From Bacteroidales bacterium UBA4318 (GTDB lineage Bacteria; Bacteroidota; Bacteroidia; Bacteroidales; UBA932), in NCBI GenBank assembly GCA_002393895.1, contig DGUE01000198.1, positions 1 through 11,421 on the forward strand: a DNA stretch of 11,421 nucleotides, given 5' to 3'. Under the pieces are notes generated by a model. That model ran no database searches, was not told the DNA's origin, and was given only the letters and a program-made list of their open reading frames with translations. Made by a program: the position numbers and the translations under genes. How positions within the stretch are numbered: position 1 is the stretch's first letter; the number at the start of each line of letters is the position of its first letter. Of the stretch, positions 1 to 6,289 are shown piece after piece.

Positions 1-1802
1 CCGGGCACGACGGTGTTCTCGTCTATATCGTAGAGAGGGAGTGCGTAAAGCAGCGGGCCGTAACTCACGCATTCGTATTTCCTGCCTGCCAGGGTATCCA
101 GGGCGTAGCTGTGCATGCGCCCCCAGTGCGGCTTGATGAAGTAGTCCGTCTGCGGATAGCAGTTATCCTCCCATTCGCTAATGGTGGGTTTCATGGGCAG
201 GCTGATGACGACCTGATCGCCATCTTCCCACTTGCGCATAATGCGGAGGAAATGTTTGTAGTAAGCACCATTTGCTTCCTTTCCGTTCACTTGGACAGTC
301 ATGCCATCGCACCACTCCGGCACCCTGAAATACAGGGGCATCCTCTTTGCCTGGCCGGCCTTTACAGAGATGCGGATTTCTTCTCCGAAAGGGAATGCGG
401 TTTCGCAGTTCAGTTCCAGGCCTTCGGCAGATGCCTTGCAGGGCCCGTAGAGGGTAAAGGCAAGCCCTCCGCCTGCCACCCTCATCCACATATTCTGCAC
501 GTAGTTGGGGATGATCCAGTTGCTGCTGCCGACGCAGCAGAGGGTCTTGTTGCCGGTGGGGGAGTAGATGATCTGCCGGCCGGGACCGGGAACAGGTGGT
601 GCCTGGGGCGTGTCCTCGTCGATGCGGTTCGGGCTCTGGTAGTAGCTCATCGTCTTGAAATCCCGGCTCACGGGTACTGGGCCGGCGTTGAGGAAGGCGC
701 GCTCGATCTGGTCTGCCCAGCGGGAGTCGCCTGTGATGCGCAGCAGCCAGGTCTTGGTCCACATCGCGGCGGGGATATCGCAGGTTTCGGTGAAGCGGTA
801 AGGGCCGATGCCGGAAAGATATTCCTCTGCGGAAACCACTCCGTAGGGGAGCAGGTTATACTTGTCTCCCCATTCAATCAGGTGTATGGTGGTTTCCAGA
901 TCCTCTTTGTCGCCTGTCCAGAGCGATAGCAGGGCAGGCACGCGGGAAATCTCGTTGAAACTAACCCCGTGTATGGTGGCATCTTCCCAGTTGCGGTCCC
1001 ATCTCTCCTTCTTGTTGCGCAGGCGCTGCTCTTCATAGATCTGGTTGGGCTGGCCGGCATAGTCCAGCATTGTCTGAAGTATGGCCTCGTTGCCCGTGAG
1101 CAGATAAGTCTCGCTCATCGCGTCCAGATTGACGGCCCCGCGCACCAGACCCTGGGTGAGTCCGGCTTCGGGGCCGTAGATGTCGTCCTGCGGGGGCTTA
1201 AGGTAATACCCGGAGGAATAGACCTTCTCCAAAGCCTTGAGTATGCGTTCGTCGCCGCTTGCCTGATAGTAGGATACCAGGCAGCGTCCCATAAGGCCGT
1301 GGGCCCAGTTGTTGAAGCCGCCCTTGCTGTAATTGCCGTTCTCCACTACCACGATGGAATCGGGCTTCCAGTGGATGAAGGTGTGGTTGGGGCTGGAAAG
1401 CACTCCGTCCACTACTCCGTCCAGCCTTTCGGTGGTTTTGCGTATGAGGGTGGTGTCGCCCAGCTGATAGCCCAGTTTCAGGGCTCCGTCCAGCCAGTAG
1501 GCACACTGCTCCAGGAGCCACCCGGTGCTGCTCACTTTTCCGTCGCCGTCGCTCTGGCGGGCGCTGATATCGCGCCCCAGCCATCCGTATGCGAAAACGT
1601 TTTCATATTCATCCAGGTGGCCGGTGATGCCGTTCGCGGCGTCTTCCGCCCAGTCCCTGATCCATCCTTCGGGCTTGACCTGCCCTACGTTTAGGGGTGT
1701 GAATTGGATGGGAATACGGGTCTTGATAACGCTGTCATCCTGGCTGCACGCAGCCAGAAGCACAAAAGCAGCCGCAGCCGCAATAGTCCTGATTTTCAGC
1801 AT
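1..1802 (-). CDS. GH127-type (DUF1680) beta-L-arabinofuranosidase-like lipoprotein, partial at left edge
   Basis: About 600 N-terminal residues are visible and the gene runs off the window at base 1. Residues 1-19 form a lipoprotein signal (short basic start, Ala-rich hydrophobic core, LLAAC lipobox), so mature Cys19 should be lipidated. It is followed by SQDD, an acidic stretch like the surface-export signal of Bacteroidota lipoproteins (inference). The body matches the DUF1680 alpha/alpha-barrel family. The TETC motif gives Glu339 and Cys341, and a CC pair lies at 422-423. These correspond to the Glu-Cys-Cys-Cys zinc site of the GH127 enzyme HypBA1, where a cysteine acts as nucleophile. The RVPEWC motif near 493-498 begins the usual C-terminal beta region. 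The expected role is release of L-arabinofuranose or a related sugar from plant or other glycans. GH146 or another DUF1680 clade is possible, and substrate cannot be read from sequence. The ATG at 1802 is the only start that gives the signal peptide. Confidence 0.85.
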   Translation of the reverse strand, partial: MLKIRTIAAAAAFVLLAACSQDDSVIKTRIPIQFTPLNVGQVKPEGWIRDWAEDAANGITGHLDEYENVFAYGWLGRDISARQSDGDGKVSSTGWLLEQCAYWLDGALKLGYQLGDTTLIRKTTERLDGVVDGVLSSPNHTFIHWKPDSIVVVENGNYSKGGFNNWAHGLMGRCLVSYYQASGDERILKALEKVYSSGYYLKPPQDDIYGPEAGLTQGLVRGAVNLDAMSETYLLTGNEAILQTMLDYAGQPNQIYEEQRLRNKKERWDRNWEDATIHGVSFNEISRVPALLSLWTGDKEDLETTIHLIEWGDKYNLLPYGVVSAEEYLSGIGPYRFTETCDIPAAMWTKTWLLRITGDSRWADQIERAFLNAGPVPVSRDFKTMSYYQSPNRIDEDTPQAPPVPGPGRQIIYSPTGNKTLCCVGSSNWIIPNYVQNMWMRVAGGGLAFTLYGPCKASAEGLELNCETAFPFGEEIRISVKAGQAKRMPLYFRVPEWCDGMTVQVNGKEANGAYYKHFLRIMRKWEDGDQVVISLPMKPTISEWEDNCYPQTDYFIKPHWGRMHSYALDTLAGRKYECVSYGPLLYALPLYDIDENTVVP

Positions 1803-1813
1803 ATTAGCGAAAG

Positions 1814-1839
1814 TCGTCTGGTAAAAATGCACCAGACGA
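1814..1839 (-). terminator. Hairpin between the DUF389 gene and the hydrolase gene, possible weak terminator or leader structure
   Basis: TCGTCTGGT at 1814-1822 pairs perfectly with ACCAGACGA at 1831-1839 around an 8-nt loop. It lies 1 nt after the DUF389 stop codon and ends 11 nt before the hydrolase ATG. On the minus strand the bases after the stem (CTTTCGC) are only slightly T-rich, so an intrinsic terminator would be weak. A partial terminator that lowers hydrolase expression, or a structure that masks its start, fits as well. No Bacteroidales-type promoter (TAnnTTTG) is evident between the two genes. Confidence 0.4.
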
Positions 1840-1840
1840 T

Positions 1841-3187
1841 TTATTGTAAGTTATTGATAGTCAGTAGGGACAGGGCAACATCTCCGCCGAGGCGCACGCG
1901 GAGCCAGTTCTCCAGCCGGACCTTATTTTCCGGCGACAGCTCATTGTCGCAATAGACAATGGCGAGGATGCCATCCACCCGGGTGCTGTCGGCTCCTACG
2001 GTTGCGCCGCGGGAGAGGTGCAGGCCGGTGACGGAGGGGTACTGCGCGATGGTTTCGGCAGTAATCTGCTCATAGGGGATACGCTTTCCATTAAGTGAAT
2101 CTACCGTTGCCTGCAGGGCAAGGATCTCGTTTTCCTTGGCTTCCAGCTGGCGGTCCATACGCTCATAGATACCTTCTACGAGTTTCTTGGACTGGTCGTC
2201 GGAATCTATGGCGTTCTCTTTGATTTTCAGTTCGTTGGCCTTGATGCCGTACTTGCCGGCGAGCTCCACGAGGTCCAGTTTCTCCTGATCGCTAAGGGCC
2301 TCACCGGAGAGGTAGAGGGTAACAGCGCGGTTATTCCCCTTGTTTATCTTATAGTCGTAGATGTAGCTGCGTGCATACATCCTGTTCTCGCTCACGAAGT
2401 TCTGGGCGTTAGTGGTGAAGTTGTTGTTCCGGATCATTATGAATGCCGACCAGATGCTGGGCACAGTCACAAGCAGCACCACGGCGGTAATCACGCTCCT
2501 GGTGCGGCGGGCCGTCCTCTCATCTGCAAAGCTCTTCTGGTGGAAGTGAAGGTATTTGCAGGCCAGGTAGGTGGCGAACATGATGAAGATGGCGTTGATG
2601 GTGAAGAGGTACATCGCCCCGAAGAAGAAGTGAAGGTTCCATTTGGCTAGGCCGAAACCTGCGGTGCAGAGCGGAGGCATGAGCGCTGTGGCGATGGCTA
2701 CGCCGGACATCACTGTGCCCTTCTCCTTGCGGGCCTGCTCCAGAATGCCTGCGAAGCCGCCGAAGAGCGCGATCAGCACATCGTAGATGGACGGCGATGT
2801 GCGCGCTTCAAGCTCGGTAGGATTGGCAAGATTGAGGGGGGAGAGCAGGAAGAACAGCGAAGATGCTATAAGGCTTATAATCACCATTATCAGCAGGTTG
2901 CGAAGGCTGTCGCCAAGCAGGCGCGTGTCGTTCACGCCGAGCCCGAGCCCCATTCCTATGATAGGACCCATCACCGGGGAGATGAGCATGGCGCCGATTA
3001 TCACAGCCGTAGAGTTGACGTTGAGGCCGACAGAGGCTATGATGATGGAGAATGCGAGAATCCAGACGTTGGGGCCGCGGAAATAGATATTGCTGCGGAT
3101 GTTAGCTGCCGCCTTCTCAACGTCCAGCTGGCCGCTGAGGTTTGCGGTGTCCCGCACATAGGATCCTATCCAATCTTTGATATTCAT
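1841..3187 (-). CDS. DUF389 (TIGR00341-type) integral membrane protein
   Basis: The 448-residue product has a short cytoplasmic N-terminus and about six or seven hydrophobic segments (roughly 42-57, 60-80, 95-118, 134-152, 160-182, 188-210, 232-250). The family's conserved core is clear: IIGAMLISPVMGPIIGMG at 63-80 and VAIATALMPPLCTAG at 163-177. After the last membrane segment comes a soluble domain of about 190 residues with a predicted coiled coil near 335-366, a C-terminal extension common in Bacteroidota members. The family has no established biochemical function; transport has been suggested. The gene starts 12 nt after trkA stops, so the two are almost certainly cotranscribed, and a link to ion transport is a reasonable inference. 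Identification of the family is secure; the function is not. Confidence 0.88.
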   Translation of the reverse strand: MNIKDWIGSYVRDTANLSGQLDVEKAAANIRSNIYFRGPNVWILAFSIIIASVGLNVNSTAVIIGAMLISPVMGPIIGMGLGLGVNDTRLLGDSLRNLLIMVIISLIASSLFFLLSPLNLANPTELEARTSPSIYDVLIALFGGFAGILEQARKEKGTVMSGVAIATALMPPLCTAGFGLAKWNLHFFFGAMYLFTINAIFIMFATYLACKYLHFHQKSFADERTARRTRSVITAVVLLVTVPSIWSAFIMIRNNNFTTNAQNFVSENRMYARSYIYDYKINKGNNRAVTLYLSGEALSDQEKLDLVELAGKYGIKANELKIKENAIDSDDQSKKLVEGIYERMDRQLEAKENEILALQATVDSLNGKRIPYEQITAETIAQYPSVTGLHLSRGATVGADSTRVDGILAIVYCDNELSPENKVRLENWLRVRLGGDVALSLLTINNLQ

Positions 3188-3199
3188 AGATACAGTGCT

Positions 3200-4561
3200 T
3201 TAACGGAAGAGTTTGTCGATTGCCTTCAGGCTCTCGGGCACGGCAAAAATTGCAACCTTGTCGCCTGGAAGAATCTGGGTGCTGCCCACGGCCACGAAAG
3301 CCTCCTCGCCACGGATCACGCCTCCGGCAATAGCACCGGTAGGGAAGGAAATGTCTCTCAGGATTTTTCTGGTTATGGGAGTGCCCTCTGCGGCGGTGTA
3401 TTCCACAACTTCGGCATTGGTGCCGCGGAGGTATTTCACAAAGCGGGCGTTTCCACCCACGGTGAAACGGAAAATGCTGGCAGCGGTAATGAATTTCTTG
3501 TTTATGACACTGTCTACGCCCATTTCTTCGGCGAGCCGGACATATTCGGTGTTCTCAACCTCCGCCACCGTGCGTGGAACGCCCATCTTCTTGGCGACGA
3601 CACAGGTCAGCACATTTGTCTCGTCTTGCCCGGTGAGGGCTACGAAGGCATCGCACTCGCTTATGCCCTCTTCAAGCAGCAGGTCGGAATTGCGCCCGTC
3701 CCCATTCACCACTTCGATGTCGTCGTCGAGTTTCTCGGTGAGTTCCAGGCATCTCTCATGGTTGAGTTCTATGAGTTTAACATCTATGCCAAGAGTGTGC
3801 AGGTCGGCTGCCAGAAGAGCTGCTACTTCGTTTCCTCCGGCAATCATCACCTTCTGCACGTGGGTGGTGCGCTGGCCGAAGTACTTGGTGAGCAGGCTCA
3901 CGCCCTCCTTACTGGAAAAGATGTAGAGCATGTCGTTGTACTGGAATATGGTGTCCGGCCCGGGGATGAGGGTATTGTTACCTCTGGAGATGGCTATGAT
4001 GCGGAACTGTTCCAATTCGTTCCGGCTAAGCTGCTGAACGAACTCGGAGAGCCTCAGGTCCAGCATGGGAGAGTTCTCGTCCAGCCTGAATGTGGAGATC
4101 TGAAGCTGTCCGTTTGCGAAATCTATGGCCTGGGCAAGATTATCCCTCTTGAGCTGGGCCACTATTTCGTCGGAAGCGATTTTTTCGGGATAGAACAGGA
4201 GTTCTATGCCCAGTTCGTTGAACATGCGGCAGTTCTCTTCGGAAAGATATTCCTCGTCATTCACCCTGGCTATCGCCTTCTGGGCCCCTATATGCTTTGC
4301 GAGCAGGGCGCCCACGATGTTGGTCTCCTGAAGGGAAGACGGATATACTGCAATGTAGAGATTACACTTGTCGACTCCGGCCTTCTTAAGTATTTGAGTG
4401 GAAGACGGATTGCCCTGGACTATGCGCACATCGACAGAAGCCCCGAGCTTGGCCAGGCGGGTTTCGTTGTCGTCGATTATGGTGATGTCGTTTCCTTCGT
4501 CTCTCAGCATCTTTGCCAGATGCGAGCCCACCTTGCCTGCTCCTTGAATAACTATTCTCAT
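3200..4561 (-). CDS. trkA: Trk potassium uptake regulatory subunit TrkA
   Basis: The 453-residue product has the full bacterial TrkA layout of two tandem RCK units: nucleotide-binding domain 1 (about 1-125), RCK_C 1 (about 141-225), nucleotide-binding domain 2 (about 236-355), RCK_C 2 (about 370-450). The first Rossmann motif is intact (GAGKVG at 7-12, acidic pair Asp30-Asp31 after strand two), as expected for NAD(H) binding. The second is altered to AGGNEVA at 241-247 and lacks the third glycine, so it may bind a nucleotide differently or not at all. TrkA is a cytoplasmic ring that gates the K+ channel TrkH/TrkG. No trkH is present here: the next gene downstream is a DUF389 membrane protein. 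The gene begins 7 nt after the glycosyltransferase stop codon and no Shine-Dalgarno sequence is visible. Confidence 0.93.
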   Translation of the reverse strand: MRIVIQGAGKVGSHLAKMLRDEGNDITIIDDNETRLAKLGASVDVRIVQGNPSSTQILKKAGVDKCNLYIAVYPSSLQETNIVGALLAKHIGAQKAIARVNDEEYLSEENCRMFNELGIELLFYPEKIASDEIVAQLKRDNLAQAIDFANGQLQISTFRLDENSPMLDLRLSEFVQQLSRNELEQFRIIAISRGNNTLIPGPDTIFQYNDMLYIFSSKEGVSLLTKYFGQRTTHVQKVMIAGGNEVAALLAADLHTLGIDVKLIELNHERCLELTEKLDDDIEVVNGDGRNSDLLLEEGISECDAFVALTGQDETNVLTCVVAKKMGVPRTVAEVENTEYVRLAEEMGVDSVINKKFITAASIFRFTVGGNARFVKYLRGTNAEVVEYTAAEGTPITRKILRDISFPTGAIAGGVIRGEEAFVAVGSTQILPGDKVAIFAVPESLKAIDKLFR

Positions 4562-4568
4562 GGCCGTG

Positions 4569-5618
4569 CTAAATTATAATCAGTTTCCGTGTCAGGCCTG
4601 CGACTTTGGCGCCTTCTGCCGGAGTTGGCTTTGCATAGCTCCGCGTGCGCAGTTCCTTCCATTCCTTATGGGCATCCCGCACTGCCTTGGCGAGTTCGGG
4701 CTTGCCGATGCAAAAATAAGCAATTCTTGCACAATTATCCAAAAATACGCGCATACGCAGGAAGCGCGCGGCCCTGCGCGCGGCTTTTTCCTGGCTGCAG
4801 CCCTGTGTGATGTATGTGCCGGGAAGATTCTTCTCCAGGGTGAGGAGATTGTTCCGGAAATTCAGCTTGAGCTTGAAAGGAGAAGTCGGGGGCAGGGTGC
4901 CTCCACCCAGATGCCAGACCACCGACTGCGGCACCACGTTAACCTTCCAGCCGGCCAGCTGCGCCCTCCAGCAGAGGTCAATCTCCTCCATATGGGCAAA
5001 GAAACGGTCGTCCAGACCGCCTAGTTGCTTCCACAGGCTTGCACGGATGAGCAGGCATGCCCCGGTAACCCAGAGCACATCCGGATGGGCGTTATCGTAT
5101 TGTCCGTGATCTTCTTCCACCTTATGATGCACCCGGCCGCGGCAGTAGGGGAATCCGAAAGCGTCCAGCAGGCCGCCAGCGGCCCCGGCATACTCGAAAC
5201 GGCTGCTTCGGATGTAGGGCTTATCTGCTTCGGGGGCCGGATTGCGGAGCAGACCGTGGAGTTTGGGCCCGCAGATGCCGCATTCCGGATGGGCCTCCAT
5301 CCAGTTAAGGAGAGGCTCCAGCCATCCGTCCCCGACCTCGATATCGGAATTGATGAGTACGTAGTAGTCGTAACCCTTGCCGGAGAGGGCCTCCAGAGCC
5401 AGATTGTATCCTCCGGTAAAACCTTTGTTTTCGTTCAGGAAGATAGTCTGCACTTCAGGGAAATCCTGTTCCAGAACATCCCGGCTTCCATCGGTGGAGC
5501 CGCTGTCGGCAACGACCAGATCGGCGCCGGCCTGCTTGCATGAATGCAGCAGCCCGGGGATGAATGCCCTGAGGTAATCCTTTGTATTCCAGTTAAGTAC
5601 GACTACGGCGGTTCTCAT
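4569..5618 (-). CDS. Family 2 glycosyltransferase (rhamnosyltransferase-like)
   Basis: This 349-residue GT-A enzyme begins with the typical strand VVVLNWNTKDYL (5-16). It carries ADSGSTDGS (37-45), the donor/metal motif INSDIEV (89-95) and the acceptor-side region TGACLLIRASLW (185-196), followed by FFAHMEEIDLCWR (206-218) with the Glu-Glu-Asp expected of the catalytic-base region. This combination is characteristic of WbbL-like transferases that add rhamnose or similar sugars to cell-surface glycans; the sugar and acceptor are unknown. There is no membrane segment, so it probably acts at the inner face of the cytoplasmic membrane. The reading frame stays open upstream to 5933, but the ATG at 5618 is chosen because the family begins there, and because it sits 1 nt after the stop of the isomerase gene (TGA-A-ATG), which suggests translational coupling. 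Confidence 0.9.
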   Translation of the reverse strand: MRTAVVVLNWNTKDYLRAFIPGLLHSCKQAGADLVVADSGSTDGSRDVLEQDFPEVQTIFLNENKGFTGGYNLALEALSGKGYDYYVLINSDIEVGDGWLEPLLNWMEAHPECGICGPKLHGLLRNPAPEADKPYIRSSRFEYAGAAGGLLDAFGFPYCRGRVHHKVEEDHGQYDNAHPDVLWVTGACLLIRASLWKQLGGLDDRFFAHMEEIDLCWRAQLAGWKVNVVPQSVVWHLGGGTLPPTSPFKLKLNFRNNLLTLEKNLPGTYITQGCSQEKAARRAARFLRMRVFLDNCARIAYFCIGKPELAKAVRDAHKEWKELRTRSYAKPTPAEGAKVAGLTRKLIII

Positions 5619-5619
5619 T

Positions 5620-6255
5620 TCAGTTCTTGTCTTTGCAGCAACAATCGTGCTCGCCTTCGCCTTCGTGGCAGCATTCGCCGTCTTCTTTATGGCAGCACTC
5701 CCCGTCGCCTTCGTGCTTGTGGCAGCCGCCCTTTCCGTGGCAGCAGTGATGCTTTTCTTCCTCCTCCAGCGGGAGATACTCTCCGTGAAGGCCCTCGTCC
5801 AATTCCTTCTGGGTAGCATCGCGCACAGAGACCACCTCCACGTCGAAGTGCAGATGCTTTCCGGCGAGCTGGTGGTTGAAGTCCATGGTGACGGTCTCTT
5901 CCTTAACTTCTGCAACGGTTCCCTGCACCACATGTCCGGTGCTGTTGAACATGGGAACGATGGTTCCTATCTTGAGAAGGTCCTCGCGCAGTACGCCGCC
6001 TACCATGAATGACGATTTGGGGATGTCGAAGCGAAGCTGGGGATTCACGATGCCGTATCCCTCCTCGGGGCTGACCTCTATGCCGAATTTGTCCCCGGGC
6101 TCATGGCCTTCAAGGCCTTTCTCGAAGCCGGCGATCATCATATGGGTGCCGTGGATGTATTCCAGGGGCTGCCCCTCGGGACTCTGGTCAATCACTTTTC
6201 CTTCCACTGTCAGGCAGTATGCTACTGCCACAACTTTGTTCTGTTCAATTATCAT
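5620..6255 (-). CDS. slyD: FKBP-type peptidyl-prolyl isomerase, SlyD-like with Cys/His-rich metal-binding tail
   Basis: The 211-residue product has an FKBP domain split by an insert-in-flap domain, as in SlyD: FKBP part 1 about 1-70 (GFEKGLEGHEPGD at 43-55), insert about 71-129, then return to FKBP with MDFNHQLAGKHLHFDVEV at 124-141. From about 164 the chain becomes an acidic, hydrophilic tail with 10 Cys and 8 His, including the repeated unit GECCH (185-189 and 193-197) and a terminal CCC. Such tails in SlyD bind Ni2+, Zn2+ and other metals. Expected role: cytoplasmic prolyl isomerisation and chaperoning, plus metal storage or delivery. The frame extends upstream to 6372 inside tldE, but the ATG at 6255 matches where SlyD proteins start and has AAAGGA directly before it, though closer than ideal. 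It follows tldE by 34 nt. Confidence 0.92.
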   Translation of the reverse strand: MIIEQNKVVAVAYCLTVEGKVIDQSPEGQPLEYIHGTHMMIAGFEKGLEGHEPGDKFGIEVSPEEGYGIVNPQLRFDIPKSSFMVGGVLREDLLKIGTIVPMFNSTGHVVQGTVAEVKEETVTMDFNHQLAGKHLHFDVEVVSVRDATQKELDEGLHGEYLPLEEEEKHHCCHGKGGCHKHEGDGECCHKEDGECCHEGEGEHDCCCKDKN

Positions 6256-6289
6256 ATCCTTTGTAATTTTGTTTTCATCTGGGGCGGCC

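Noticed and set aside
111..929. Plus-strand open frames at 111-929 and 969-1694 opposite the hydrolase
   Set aside because: The minus-strand GH127 frame is continuous from 1802 to the window edge with all zinc ligands, so these are shadows.
3626..4579. 317-residue open frame on the plus strand opposite trkA
   Set aside because: Antisense shadow of a clearly conserved gene, with no domain signature.
5619..5933. Upstream extension of the glycosyltransferase to 5933
   Set aside because: The extension is Arg/Thr/Ser-rich translation of the isomerase gene in another frame; the family starts at the ATG at 5618.
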